Shown: one piece after another, positions 45,724-54,877 of the stretch
How positions within the stretch are numbered: the stretch's first letter is position 1
Layout: every line of letters starts with the position of its first letter
Assembly: GCA_021787035.1 (NCBI GenBank)
Contig: JAJYMM010000173.1
Coordinates: 1 to 64,000 of the forward strand
From: Actinomycetes bacterium
Lineage (GTDB): Bacteria > Actinomycetota > Acidimicrobiia > Acidimicrobiales > Palsa-688
Length of the DNA: 64,000 bases
Reading direction: 5' to 3'
Program-made: the position numbers and the translations under genes
Notes under the pieces: model-generated
What the model was told of the DNA's origin: nothing
Databases searched by the model: none
What the model saw: only the letters and a program-made list of their open reading frames with translations

Positions 45724-47202
45724 ATGAACGCGCCAGATGCCGTGGTCGTCGGCGCCGGCCCTAACGGTCTCGCCGCCGCAGTCGTGCTCGCCTCCGCCGG
45801 CCTGTCCGTGAAGGTGTACGAGGCGGCGCCGGCGGCAGGGGGCGGGTGCCGCACAGCCGAGCTCACCTTGCCAGGCTACCGTCACGACGTCTGTTCGGCG
45901 GTTCACCCCTTGGCCGTGGCTTCTCCGTTTTTTCGCTGGTTCGACCTGGAGGCGAGAGGCGTACGGCTCTTGCAGCCAACCGTTGCCTATGCCCACCCCC
46001 TGGACGGCGGTCGAGCCGGGGCCGTCACCCGCTCGATCGCCGAGACGGCCGCCGCGCTCGGCCGGGACGGGCCGGCGTACGAGCGGACCTTCGGGCCTCT
46101 CGTACAACAAGCCGACGCCATCGTAGGCGCGGCGCTGTCGCCCGTGCGCGAGATGCCCGCCAAGCCGTTGCCCGCGGCGCGTTTCGCTACCCTCGGGGTG
46201 CGGTCCGCATCGTCGCTCGCCTCCAGGTTCCAAACTCACGAAGGTGCTGGCATTTTCGCCGGCGTGGCCGCCCATTCCATGCGGCGGCTCGACCGGTCGG
46301 GCACTGCCGGGTTCGGTTTGTTGCTCGGGTTACTGGCGCATTCGGTTGGGTGGCCCGTGGTCGAAGGGGGCAGCGAAGCCATCGCCGGCGCGCTCGTCCG
46401 CGCCGTCGAGGCCGGGGGCGGTTCGGTTGAGACCTCTCACCCAATAAGGGATCTCTCCGAGCTGCCAGACGCCCGAGCCGTATTGCTGGACGTGTCAGTG
46501 CGCCAACTTGCGTCCCTCCTCGCTGGGCGCCTTCCCTCAAACTACCGGCGCGCCCTACAAAAGTTCCGCTATGGGCCGGGCGTTTGCAAGGTGGACTGGG
46601 CCCTTCGTGAAGCGGTACCGTGGCAGGCCGAGATCTGCAAGGAGGCGGGCACGGTGCACCTCGGTGGAACTTTCCCCGAGATCGCTAGCGCCGAGGCCGA
46701 AGTTGTCGCCGGCCGTCACCCGGAGCGCCCCTACGTTCTTTGCGCACAACCAGGTGTCGTCGACCAAAGCCGGGCCCCCGCCGGTCGCCAAACACTCTGG
46801 ACATACTGTCACGTTCCCTCCGGGTCGGCGCGCGACATGAGCGAAGCAATTGCCGCCCAGATCGAACGCTTCGCCCCAGGGTTCCGGGACCTGGTCGTGG
46901 CGCGCTCAGTAATGACGGCCGCCGGTATGGAGTCCTACAACCAGAACTACATAGGTGGGGACATCGGCGGTGGCATACAAGACCTGCGGCAGACCATTTT
47001 CCGACCCGCCATGCGCTGGTCGCCCTACCGCGTGCCGGTCCCGGGCGTGTACTTATGCTCTTCGTCGAGCCCTCCCGGGGCTGGCGTCCATGGTCGTTGC
47101 GGCGAACTGGCTGCATTATTGGCCTTGAGAGACCGTTTCGGCGTGCGGGAAAGGCCGTCTTCACCGATCGGGCTGGCGGCTGCCCCAGACCCTATGGCCT
47201 GA
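45724..47202 (+). CDS. FAD-dependent oxidoreductase, phytoene desaturase/PYROXD2-like
   Basis: 492 residues. N-terminal dinucleotide-binding motif DAVVVGAGPNGLAAAVVLAS and the following KVYEAAPAAGGGCRTAELTL are typical of the carotenoid-desaturase-related family. The C-terminal FAD contact region is VPVPGVYLCSSSSPPGAGVHG followed by RCGELAA. It is not a canonical CrtI with neighbouring carotenoid genes; the closest description is the PYROXD2-like group with unknown substrate. ATG 45724 matches the family start. Confidence 0.83.
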   Translation: MNAPDAVVVGAGPNGLAAAVVLASAGLSVKVYEAAPAAGGGCRTAELTLPGYRHDVCSAVHPLAVASPFFRWFDLEARGVRLLQPTVAYAHPLDGGRAGAVTRSIAETAAALGRDGPAYERTFGPLVQQADAIVGAALSPVREMPAKPLPAARFATLGVRSASSLASRFQTHEGAGIFAGVAAHSMRRLDRSGTAGFGLLLGLLAHSVGWPVVEGGSEAIAGALVRAVEAGGGSVETSHPIRDLSELPDARAVLLDVSVRQLASLLAGRLPSNYRRALQKFRYGPGVCKVDWALREAVPWQAEICKEAGTVHLGGTFPEIASAEAEVVAGRHPERPYVLCAQPGVVDQSRAPAGRQTLWTYCHVPSGSARDMSEAIAAQIERFAPGFRDLVVARSVMTAAGMESYNQNYIGGDIGGGIQDLRQTIFRPAMRWSPYRVPVPGVYLCSSSSPPGAGVHGRCGELAALLALRDRFGVRERPSSPIGLAAAPDPMA

Positions 47203-47284
47203 GGGCTGGGATCGCGCCGCTCCGAGGCAACCACAAACTCCCCGCCCTTGCGCGGCTCACTGGACTTCCACTGCGCGATCGCTT

Positions 47285-47395
47285 CTACCAGCCGACGGCA
47301 CCATCGATCATCTCCCTGATCAGGTCTGCGTGGCCATTGTGGCGGGCGTACTCCTCGACCATATGGGTGTAGACCCACCGCAGCGAGACTTCCTC
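47285..47395 (-). pseudogene. 3' fragment of a DinB/DUF664-type gene
   Basis: The last 36 codons ([35 protein letters not shown]) match the C-terminal end of DinB-like DUF664 proteins, including a metal-site His-containing helix. The upstream part of that protein is missing. The frame instead runs directly into the broken vapC gene, so the fragment was joined by a deletion. Confidence 0.65.
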
Positions 47396-47454
47396 GCCCC
47401 TACGAAGTACCCTTGGCGCTGCCCTTGGCTGGCGCCCCGCCAGGGCGCGCACCG

Positions 47455-47574
47455 TCAAACCCGACGGATGGGGCGTCGCACCCCTAGGACCTGGAGCAGG
47501 TGGTGCAGGTCTTCCCAGGTGTCGCGGTCGTCGCGGTCGAGCCCGATGAGCGCCCCCGCGTCGTAGACCCTCAC
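47455..47574 (-). pseudogene. Truncated PIN-domain toxin (VapC N-terminus)
   Basis: GTG 47574 opens [20 protein letters not shown], the N-terminus of a PIN-domain ribonuclease with the first active-site Asp. Only 39 codons remain before a stop; a shifted frame then continues with vapC-like residues into the DUF664 fragment. Later active-site acids are absent, so it should be inactive. It overlaps the antitoxin stop by four bases (GTGA), the usual vapBC coupling. Confidence 0.7.
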
Positions 47575-47855
47575 GCAGCGGGATGCCGGCGCCGCCTCGC
47601 CGACGGCCTCCAGGCGGTATGTTTCCGGGCCGTCGCGATGTCTTCGTCGGTGACCGCTCCCGCCTCGGCCTCGTACTCGGCAATGGCTTCGCTCAAGTGC
47701 TCCCGAGCCAACCGGTCGGCGACGGCTTCGGCCACCCAGGAACTGATGGCACCCCGCTTGGCCCTGGCCCGCACCTCTTCGACGAGTTCTGCGGGCAAGG
47801 TGACGGTCAGCCACTTGCGTTCGGAGCGGCTCGCGGGTCCGCATAGCTCGTGCAC
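47571..47855 (-). CDS. VapB-type antitoxin (ribbon-helix-helix-like)
   Basis: The core [20 protein letters not shown] has the N-terminal strand and first helix of a ribbon-helix-helix antitoxin, followed by [20 protein letters not shown] and the acidic tail [20 protein letters not shown] that normally wraps the toxin. GTG 47855 is used as start but the exact site is uncertain; the frame is open to 47975. Its toxin partner is truncated, so it is now an orphan antitoxin. Confidence 0.65.
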   Translation of the reverse strand: MHELCGPASRSERKWLTVTLPAELVEEVRARAKRGAISSWVAEAVADRLAREHLSEAIAEYEAEAGAVTDEDIATARKHTAWRPSARRRRHPAA

Positions 47856-48059
47856 CGCAAGGCTCGTGCCTCGTCCGCCGACCGACCTTTGTGGGCCGCC
47901 ACATAAAGCCACCCACAACGTACGTAGCGTGGTAACCGCGTCCGAAGTTGTCCGGGTATGGCAGGTGGTGGCCATTGTCCGGGCCTGGCTCTCCTATGTT
48001 CTCGCCCGAGTGCCCTCGTGGGCATGGTGCCCCGAAAACCGGACGAAAGGTCACCGAGG

Positions 48060-49274
48060 ATGCACAGCAAGGCGCGAGAAAAGACACCTCCGGCGCTTGT
48101 GTCAAAGCGGGCAAGGCGAGTCGGCAGGATGCTGGTGATCGGCGTGGCATTGGCCATGACTGCTTTCGGAAGCCTGACCACCATCACGGCCTTGCCGGCG
48201 GCCGCCGACGTGACTACCCCTGACTATGCGATCACGGCGGCCGCTCAAGCAACCGTTTCCCCAACCACAGTGGTGGTAGGGGCGGACACAAGTTGGACGG
48301 TGGCCTTCACGACGCCGGCAGCGCTCGGTTCGGGAGCCACGCTGACGATCGGGGACAACGAAGGCAATGCCGTTGCCGGCACCGCTCCTGCAGCCACTGC
48401 CTACCTGCTTTCGGGTGCATGCCTCGATACGGACGCCGCCACGGCGAGCCCAAGCTCTGGCCTGGTGTTCACCGTCAACTGCAGTTCGGGGATCAGTGCC
48501 GGTGCCACAGTTGAGATCGTCTTCGAGGCAAACGCTCCGACCAGCGACTTCTATTTCGAGGTCTCGACGAGCGCGAACGGCGTCCCGGTCGACACCAACC
48601 TCGTGACGACCACCAGCACGCCGCCGACGCTTGGCGCGAGCACGCTGGTCCCCGGTGTTGGGGCGACCTACACGATCACTGACGCCGGCGCCAGCAGGGC
48701 CACGGGTGGGTCCTGGTCGACGCTGGCCCAAAGCGCCACTTCGATCGAGCTTGTGTCCCAAGGACAAGGGGCATCACCTGTCCCGATCTCTTGGTTCACG
48801 GGTGGTGGGGCGTCTGGCTACACGGTCACCTACACCCCACCTCATGGCACGGCCACTGCCGACGCCGTCAGCGCGGTCAACGCCAGCAGTGCTGGGGCCG
48901 TGTACTTGGACCTGGCCAGCGCCGTACCCGAGGGAAGCACGGTCAACATCACTGCCGATGGGGTAAACCCGACCGTCTCGGGTGTGAGTGATTATGTCGA
49001 GGTCACGCCGGGCGTTGTGACCTCCGGCTCTTCCTTCACAACGAGCGGCACCGAGCCGTTCACATCCGTAGGGCCCACCGAGACTACTGGCTCGCTCACG
49101 TTCGCTTTGCCGGTGGCCTCGGCCACGCTCTCGCTTTCGTCCACGGTCGGGGGCGCCACGGGGGTCACTTATACGCTCAGCTTCGTAGCAAGCGCCGCGG
49201 TGGCCGCCAGTACCGGCACCATCACCATCAGCGAGATCAGTGGGCCGACCGACTTCAGCGCCGTGGCTTCGTAG
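48060..49274 (+). CDS. Large secreted protein, N-terminal part (frameshifted)
   Basis: Signal peptide (GRMLVIGVALAMTAFGSLTT, cleavage near PAAA-DV) followed by Ser/Thr/Gly-rich, Ig-like beta repeats (ATVSPTTVVVGADTSWTVAF; TSDFYFEVSTSANGVPVDTN). The frame ends at TAG 49272 only because an 86-bp tandem duplication (49180-49351) shifts it. With one copy removed it reads straight into the 49286-51385 frame, giving one exported protein of about 1,080 residues. ATG 48060 has GAAAGG upstream. It probably acts at the cell surface. Confidence 0.75.
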   Translation: MHSKAREKTPPALVSKRARRVGRMLVIGVALAMTAFGSLTTITALPAAADVTTPDYAITAAAQATVSPTTVVVGADTSWTVAFTTPAALGSGATLTIGDNEGNAVAGTAPAATAYLLSGACLDTDAATASPSSGLVFTVNCSSGISAGATVEIVFEANAPTSDFYFEVSTSANGVPVDTNLVTTTSTPPTLGASTLVPGVGATYTITDAGASRATGGSWSTLAQSATSIELVSQGQGASPVPISWFTGGGASGYTVTYTPPHGTATADAVSAVNASSAGAVYLDLASAVPEGSTVNITADGVNPTVSGVSDYVEVTPGVVTSGSSFTTSGTEPFTSVGPTETTGSLTFALPVASATLSLSSTVGGATGVTYTLSFVASAAVAASTGTITISEISGPTDFSAVAS

Positions 49275-49351
49275 CAAGCGCCGCGGTGGCCGCCAGTACC
49301 GGCACCATCACCATCAGCGAGATCAGTGGGCCGACCGACTTCAGCGCCGTG
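49180..49351. repeat. 86-bp perfect tandem duplication (frameshifting)
   Basis: Copies 49180-49265 and 49266-49351 are identical. Both encode ASTGTITISEISGPTDFSAV in alternate frames, which is how the split was recognised. No microhomology at the boundaries. Confidence 0.97.
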
Positions 49352-51385
49352 ACCGGTGTGGTCGTGAGCGATGCGACAGACGGGTGGCAAGAGGTCTACG
49401 TCGCTCACAACGGCAACGGGCAGGGTAGCTTCTCGGGCACGAGCGCAGGCAGCCTGACCATCACCTTGGGTGCCAACGCGATAAGTGCTGGCGCATCGGT
49501 CACCCTAACGGTCATCGACGTGAACAACCCCCCCACCGGCACCTACTCCGACTTCGTCGTGTCGACGACGGGCAACCCCCTTGTCGCCGCCGTGCCGCCC
49601 TACACGCTGACAACGAACGGCGTCGGGCCATTCGCGGTCACGGTCAACCCCAGCACAGCCGGTTCCGTGGCGACCTACTCGATAACCGGTCTCTACGCGA
49701 CCAGCAGTCTCACCGGTGGGAGTATCGCCAGCGAGGTCGTTTTGACCACGCCTGCCGGGACGGTCCTCCCGAACGTGAGCGGTGACTACATGGTCACCGA
49801 TGCTACGACTTCGTCGGGTTCAGGGACGTTTTCGCTGGAGTCCTATTCAGGCAGCTCCGTCATCCTCGTGCCGCCCAACAACATCAGCTCTGGCGACCAA
49901 CTGGCGATCACGATCGAGCAGGTCATCAACCCAAGCACGGCGAGCAGCACCTACAACATCTCCCTGTCGGGCGACATTGGCGCCTCCATCACGACCGCGC
50001 CGTCCACTACTCCCTCGACAACGACCACCACATCAAAGACCACGAGCCGAACAACTGCAGGCGGCACCACCATATCGACGACAACAGGCTCATCGACGAC
50101 AACAGGCTCATCGACAACAACGACGATTTCAACCTCTCCTTCGGCGGGCACTGTTTCGCCATGGCCCGCGGGCACGTTGCCGACCACGGCTGCGTTGTTG
50201 CCCCCGACCACCCTGAGCACAACGCCTCCGACCACCGCCCCGACCGACGCGGCCGGGTGCCCGCTCTCGGTTTGCAAGAGGTCACCTGATATCGACGGTG
50301 ACGGGGTGGTCGGGTGCGCCGACCTCGCAATACTGACTGCAGAGTGGGGCAAGACTGGCCCTGAGCTTTCTGCAGACCTGAACGGCAACGGCAGCGTCGG
50401 CCTGGACGACCTTGCGATCCTGGCGAGGTACTTCAACGAACGAGGCGGAAGCAGGGCATGCGCGACAGGCGACAGAGTAAAGGCGGGCCAACGGCTTGAC
50501 CCGGGTGTGGCCATCTGGTCTAGCAACCACCAGCACCAACTGGTTATGCAGGTCGACGGGAACTTGGTTGTCTACAGCAAGTCGGGAAAAGCCCTCTGGA
50601 ACAGTGGCACCGAGGGCCACCCCGGTGCCTTCGCCGTCATGCAGGCCGACGGGAACTTGGTTGTCTACAGCAAGTCGGGAAAAGCCCTCTGGAACAGTGG
50701 CACCGAGGGCCACCCCGGTGCCTTCGCCGTCATTCAGACTGACGGGGACATGGTTGTCTACAGCGGCTCCTCGGCCCTGTGGGACTCCGACGCTGCGACG
50801 CGGTCGCCAACGCCGTCCCCGGTACTGCCCCCAGTGGCACCGGGGACCGGTCGAGTCCTGGCGAAGCCATGCCTGAACTTCCATTCGAGCCCCGGCACCT
50901 CAGCACGCCAGATCGGCTGCATCCCCTACGGCAAAGTCATCGCTATCAGCTGCGTGGCCCAAGGCAGCGCCGTCACTGGCCCTTACGGTGCCGAGACCAT
51001 CTGGGACAAGACCTCCTACGTCGACCACAGTGGCTTTGTGAGCGACGCCTGGGTCTACACGGGCTCAAACTCAGCTGTCGCGCGGCCTTGCCCTCGGACT
51101 TCTCGACCTCCTGCTCTTTCGCTGAACCCAAAGCGGGCCAAGATCGGATCCACGATCACCGTATCGGGCTTTAACTTCCCGGCGAACCAGCGAATCGGCC
51201 TGCACTGGGATAATCCCGGAACATTTAGCATCGCGTCTATTAAGTCGGGTGCGAGAGGGGCCTTTACGACTACGATCACCGTCGACAATTTGGACAGCGG
51301 TGGCCATCTCCTATTTGCCGTCGCGAATAATAGGGCCGCGGCGTCAGCCGGGTTTACGCAGGCGTCACGGACACAGGGGGAGTAG
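49286..51385 (+). CDS. Large secreted protein, C-terminal part: dockerin-like, B-lectin, SH3-like and Ig-like modules
   Basis: Continuation of the frame broken at 49265. Modules in order: further beta repeats; a Ser/Thr-rich linker (about residues 235-325); and a dockerin-type duplicated calcium motif (DIDGDGVVGCADLAILTAEW and DLNGNGSVGLDDLAILARYF). A bulb-lectin domain follows with repeated DGNLVVYSKSGKALWNSGTE, one repeat of which has been duplicated (93-bp period). Then come a Cys-containing SH3b-like segment (CLNFHSSPGTSARQIGCIPY) and a final Ig/IPT-like domain (KRAKIGSTITVSGFNFPANQ). A dockerin-like module outside cellulosome bacteria usually mediates calcium-stabilised surface attachment. 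The ATG-like start at 49286 is an artefact of the frameshift. Confidence 0.75.
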   Translation: MAASTGTITISEISGPTDFSAVTGVVVSDATDGWQEVYVAHNGNGQGSFSGTSAGSLTITLGANAISAGASVTLTVIDVNNPPTGTYSDFVVSTTGNPLVAAVPPYTLTTNGVGPFAVTVNPSTAGSVATYSITGLYATSSLTGGSIASEVVLTTPAGTVLPNVSGDYMVTDATTSSGSGTFSLESYSGSSVILVPPNNISSGDQLAITIEQVINPSTASSTYNISLSGDIGASITTAPSTTPSTTTTTSKTTSRTTAGGTTISTTTGSSTTTGSSTTTTISTSPSAGTVSPWPAGTLPTTAALLPPTTLSTTPPTTAPTDAAGCPLSVCKRSPDIDGDGVVGCADLAILTAEWGKTGPELSADLNGNGSVGLDDLAILARYFNERGGSRACATGDRVKAGQRLDPGVAIWSSNHQHQLVMQVDGNLVVYSKSGKALWNSGTEGHPGAFAVMQADGNLVVYSKSGKALWNSGTEGHPGAFAVIQTDGDMVVYSGSSALWDSDAATRSPTPSPVLPPVAPGTGRVLAKPCLNFHSSPGTSARQIGCIPYGKVIAISCVAQGSAVTGPYGAETIWDKTSYVDHSGFVSDAWVYTGSNSAVARPCPRTSRPPALSLNPKRAKIGSTITVSGFNFPANQRIGLHWDNPGTFSIASIKSGARGAFTTTITVDNLDSGGHLLFAVANNRAAASAGFTQASRTQGE
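50075..50110. repeat. 18-bp tandem duplication in linker
   Basis: Two identical copies of TCGACGACAACAGGCTCA encoding Thr/Ser/Gly linker residues, in frame. Confidence 0.9.
50555..50733. repeat. 93-bp period duplication of a B-lectin repeat
   Basis: Two blocks of 86 identical bases 93 bp apart (50555-50640 and 50648-50733). Natural bulb-lectin repeats are about 31 residues but diverge quickly; nucleotide identity here means a recent duplication of one structural repeat. Confidence 0.92.
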
Positions 51386-52001
51386 TCCGGTTTGATCGCG
51401 CAAGGCGGCGCACCCTACTCCGGAGCAGATGCGGAGTGGATAGTGCCCAGATCAACTGTCCCGCGACCTCCTCGCACTCCGACGTTCTGGTCTGGGCGGG
51501 CGTTGGTGGCACGTCACGCGCAGATGGGCAATCTCTATTGCAGAACGGCGTAAGAGGGTTATGTGATAAGGGAGCTGCTGGTTGGGTTGCCTTTTTTGAG
51601 ACCAATCCGGATAATTCGAACTGTCTCGTACACCTAACCGAGACGCACTACCCCGTGAAGGCGGGGACCAGTTCGCGGCATCGACGGCGGTACTCTCACC
51701 CATAACAGTGCGCCGGCTCCCGGAGGCCGCGGCCAGTGTGCCCCTGCGCCCGGCCAGGTCGAAGCGATCCCGCCCTCCCGAGGGCGAGGAGGTTCGGACG
51801 TTTACGAGCCCCTACGGCCCGTCAATCCGCTGACCTGCCCCGGTGACGCTTTCGACGAAGCTGGCGAGCACCCGCCCCACGAGGAGGCATTTTGGCGTCA
51901 CGATGTACAGCCTCATGCCGGCGACCGAAGTTGGCCGAAGGTCCTCGACGACCTACACGTTGTCCGTGGCTCTTCCCATCCCGTTATGTTATGCTAAATG
52001 C
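51386..52001. other. Gap without gene; ends in an AT-rich promoter
   Basis: No coding frame with protein-like character. The end (TTATGTTATGCTAAAT, about 51983-51998) is AT-rich and adjoins the antitoxin start, so it likely contains the promoter and operator of the following toxin-antitoxin pair, with a very short leader. Confidence 0.4.
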
Positions 52002-52250
52002 ATGGCACAACTTGTTACGCGGGTGGACGACAGCCTTCTCGCTGATGTCGACGCCCTCGTGAGCGAAGGAGTGGCGGCCACGCGTTCGGATGCCGTCCGC
52101 CTCGGCCTCGAGGCCCTCGTCGAGCGGCACCGCCGAGAGCAGACAGCCCAAGCCATCGTCGAGGCGTACCGGCGGCAGCCACAAGATGACGAAGAACTGG
52201 CGGGACTGGACGAAGCAACGCGAGCTCTGATCAAGGAAGAACCGTGGTAG
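52002..52250 (+). CDS. Ribbon-helix-helix antitoxin (MazE/ParD-like)
   Basis: 82 residues: AQLVTRVDDSLLADVDALVS is the DNA-binding strand and helix, and ATRSDAVRLGLEALVERHRR the second helix; the acidic tail (AYRRQPQDDEELAGLDEATR) would neutralise the toxin. ATG at 52002. Its last codons overlap the mazF start by seven bases, so the two are translationally coupled. The frame opens further upstream without similarity. Confidence 0.83.
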   Translation: MAQLVTRVDDSLLADVDALVSEGVAATRSDAVRLGLEALVERHRREQTAQAIVEAYRRQPQDDEELAGLDEATRALIKEEPW

Positions 52251-52558
52251 CCCTGCCGGCGCAGGGCGAGATCTGGTGGGCCGAGACCGAGGACAAGCGC
52301 CGGCCGGTCTTGGTCGTCACGCGCAGCGAGGCAGTTCCCGTCCTCACTGCGATCGTGGTAGCGCCCGTGACCCGGACAGTACGCCACATCCCGACCGAAA
52401 TCCTCCTTGGCGAAGAAGAGGGTCTTGCCGTCGAGTGCGCAGCCTCATTTGACAACCTCCAGCGGCTACGCCGTTCGGCCCTCGTCGAAAGAGCAGGTTA
52501 CCTCGGGCCCCGCCGCCAAGAAATCTGTAGTTCGCTGCGAGCTTTGGCCGACTGCTGA
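52244..52558 (+). CDS. mazF: MazF/PemK-type endoribonuclease toxin
   Basis: Sequence-specific mRNA interferase. Family opening LPAQGEIWWAETEDKRRPVL with the catalytic Arg in RRPVLVVTR, then VVAPVTRTVRHIPTEILLGE with the usual Thr, and CAASFDNLQRLRRSALVER near the C-terminus. 104 residues, complete. Start GTG 52244 inside the antitoxin end. Appears intact, unlike the PIN-domain toxins in this region. Confidence 0.88.
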   Translation: MVALPAQGEIWWAETEDKRRPVLVVTRSEAVPVLTAIVVAPVTRTVRHIPTEILLGEEEGLAVECAASFDNLQRLRRSALVERAGYLGPRRQEICSSLRALADC

Positions 52559-52837
52559 ACCAAAGAGATGGCCGCGCTGAGCCTTGGCCGGCACGTCCTG
52601 TTTCTTCGGACGCCGTTTGGCTTGTTCTGTGAACTACCGCTCACGGGCTGGCAGCGCCGGCCCTTGTCATCGCGACCTTGGTCTCATCAGTGGCCTTCTT
52701 GTTCCCCCAAGGCAGCTGCCTACCTCGGGGGCCGGCCCTGGTGCAGCGGCAACGGCTAAGGGCCTTGCTCGTACCGTCTCGTGCGAAGAAGGCATTGGGT
52801 GGCAACCCTTGAGAGCAGGCGATGAGACAGGTACCAG

Positions 52838-53343
52838 ATGGTAACGGGGTCCGAGCAGTTGCCTCGCCGGAGCACGATGGCCGCCGTCGCGGGCACAGGG
52901 CATCGGCCCGTCGGCCGCCTTGGTTTTCCCGAAGCCTTAGCGCCCGAGCGCGGCCACCGCACCCTCAAGGTCCTGCGACAGGGCGGGAAGGGTCGTGACG
53001 GGTGCCGCTGGCACCGCGCACGGCCCGGGCCGTTGACCTGGCCGGGGGTGAACGTCTCGCCGGTCCCCTATTCGTGAGCGCAAACGGAGGCCGGCATGGA
53101 CCGCCACGGCGCCGGCCGCATCGTACGCCGGGTGGCCCGCCGCGCCGCGCTCGATAAGCCGATCGGGCCCCACGCCCTTGGCCACGCCTTCACAACCGCA
53201 CAGTTATGGACGCCCGCGTGCCGCTCCGCGACGTCCAAGAAGCGCCGACCCCCAAACGACGATGCGCTACGACCGCACGGGTCTCGCTCGATCGCCACGC
53301 CACCCATATCGTCGCCACGTTCATAACAGGCGCCAACCGGTAG
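52838..53343 (+). pseudogene. Decayed tyrosine recombinase
   Basis: Integrase segments are readable only by changing frame: HRTLKVLRQGGKG, then MDRHGAGRIVRRVARRAALD followed by KPIGPHALGHAF, then VPLRDVQEA, PQTTMRYDRTG and RVSLDRHATHIVATFITGAN. The active-site HxxR box reads HALGH, with the Arg lost, and at least two frameshifts separate the parts. It is a remnant of a mobile element that likely brought in nearby accessory genes. Confidence 0.75.
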
Positions 53344-53491
53344 CCCTGTCCGTTGTTCTGGGCGCCGGATTTTCCTGTCCGCGCCCAGGCTGCCCCCCGG
53401 CCCGTAGACGCGGGATCGCCGATTACGGGCGTGCCGTGGTGGGTGACCCGTAATCAGATGCGCTGTTGATCTGGCGCGACGCAGTCGCAGT

Positions 53492-54295
53492 TCAGTGTCG
53501 AGTCAGGAGGGCTGTGGTGAGGGTGACCACAAGCGGTCTGGTTACGTGCCCGCCGAACTCGGCCCGGATGAACGCTTCCATATCAGCGAGCAGACTCAGT
53601 CGGTCCGGTTCGTCCATCATCTGGGTGGCCGAGTACGACAGCATCAGCTTCAGATATTCCGAGGCGGTGTAGGTCTGGTTCCAGTCCCACTGGCGCACGG
53701 CGGCTGGGCCGAAGCGCATGTCAGCCTCCAGCAGAGCGCGGATCGGCGGGTCTACCGCGTCCCGAGTCGCCGCCGGCGGTCCACTGTGTCCCTGTCCGTA
53801 CCGCTCGTAGATCGGCTGAGCCGAGGCAAAGAACCCCAGATCGTCGGGTGAGTCGACCTGGATGAGATCAGCGATCGCCACGAGTCCCCCCAAACGCAAG
53901 ATCGCCGCCGGCCGATCCGCTTGCGAGGTCGGCGAAATCCAGTGGTAGGCGGTAGCCGAGAACACAGCGTCTGCCCCGGAATCGATGTTGATCGTCTCGA
54001 AGTCGCCGACGGTGACTTGCAGCCGATCCGAGGGCAGGTTCGATCGCAGACGAGCGGCCATAGCCGGGCCGATCTCGACGGCGTGCACCGACGCCCCTCG
54101 GGCGAGTAGATCCCTCGTCGCCTTGCCTGTGCCCGGACCCACCTCCACGATCTGCGGCTCAGGAGGCAGGAGGCCGAACAGCTCCTCGAACAGTTCGGGA
54201 GGATACGAGGGCCGGACCTCGTCATAGAACTCAACGGCGTTCTCGAACGACAACCTGATGTCATTGGGCTGGCCCACGCAGTCATCCTGCCCCAT
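53492..54295 (-). CDS. SAM-dependent methyltransferase (class I)
   Basis: 267 residues; motif I EPQIVEVGPGTGKATRDLLA, acidic strand 2 end HAVEIGPAMAARLR, motif DAVFSATAYHWISPT. The opening SFENAVEFYDEVRPSYPPEL is typical of small-molecule methyltransferases. ATG 54295 begins homology (MGQDDCVGQPNDIRLSF); the frame runs to 54466 unsupported. Substrate unknown. A second, unrelated methyltransferase lies divergently. Confidence 0.85.
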   Translation of the reverse strand: MGQDDCVGQPNDIRLSFENAVEFYDEVRPSYPPELFEELFGLLPPEPQIVEVGPGTGKATRDLLARGASVHAVEIGPAMAARLRSNLPSDRLQVTVGDFETINIDSGADAVFSATAYHWISPTSQADRPAAILRLGGLVAIADLIQVDSPDDLGFFASAQPIYERYGQGHSGPPAATRDAVDPPIRALLEADMRFGPAAVRQWDWNQTYTASEYLKLMLSYSATQMMDEPDRLSLLADMEAFIRAEFGGHVTRPLVVTLTTALLTRH

Positions 54296-54788
54296 GTACG
54301 CCGCCGGTGCAGGAGCGCGGGATCGACACTCCCGGACACCATGCTGCCCTTCCTTGGATCGCGCAGGTGGCGCGAGATGGATTATTCGGCGTGTTCCTCG
54401 AACTCCACGGCCCACCCGGTGTTGCCCTCGCCCCATGTCCGGTCGGCAGCATCTCTGAACGACCACGCGTCCCCGACGCCAACCAGCGGATAAAGCAGTC
54501 GAACCGGAGCGCGAGTCACCCGACGTTCGCCCGAGGTGGAGCGGTCTACCGGGTCCGTCTCCGATCTCGTGGACGCGGCCAAGCCGAAGCCTCGGCCTGA
54601 TTGTCGGATGCGGATCACAGCACCATCCTGGCTCAGCCGAAGCGAGCCGAGCGAGCCGACTACGAGCGCCTCGGTGATAGATCCCGACGTCGGGACGCAG
54701 GGCGGGAGCAGATGTTTTGCGTCAGCCTCTGGGCTGGCCTCGAAGCGGTTTGGTTGCCGCGGGTCGCCCCTTCCTGCTAGTCAGGGGT
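54296..54788. other. Divergent gap with a possible gene fragment
   Basis: Between two methyltransferase genes. On the minus strand LLYPLVGVGDAWSFRDAADR (near 54400-54500) looks protein-like but has no complete gene around it; possibly a C-terminal remnant. Otherwise nothing recognised. Confidence 0.3.
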
Positions 54789-54818
54789 ATGGCAAGCGAC
54801 GCTCCGATCGGCCCCGCT

Positions 54819-54846
54819 GAGCATCTGCTGCGGAGCATCTGCTGCG
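54819..54846. repeat. 14-bp perfect tandem duplication (frameshifting)
   Basis: GAGCATCTGCTGCG occurs twice in tandem. It separates ATG 54789 from the rest of the methyltransferase frame. Confidence 0.9.
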
Positions 54847-54877
54847 GACGCGGGAGGCCTATGACCGCCTGGCAGCG

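Noticed and set aside
45496-46275. 259-codon minus-strand frame
   Set aside because: Overlaps the start of the FAD oxidoreductase and has shadow-frame composition.
50555-50733. Frameshifting artefact like the other duplications
   Set aside because: Its 93-bp period is a multiple of three and equals one bulb-lectin repeat, so expansion of a structural repeat explains it without a broken gene.
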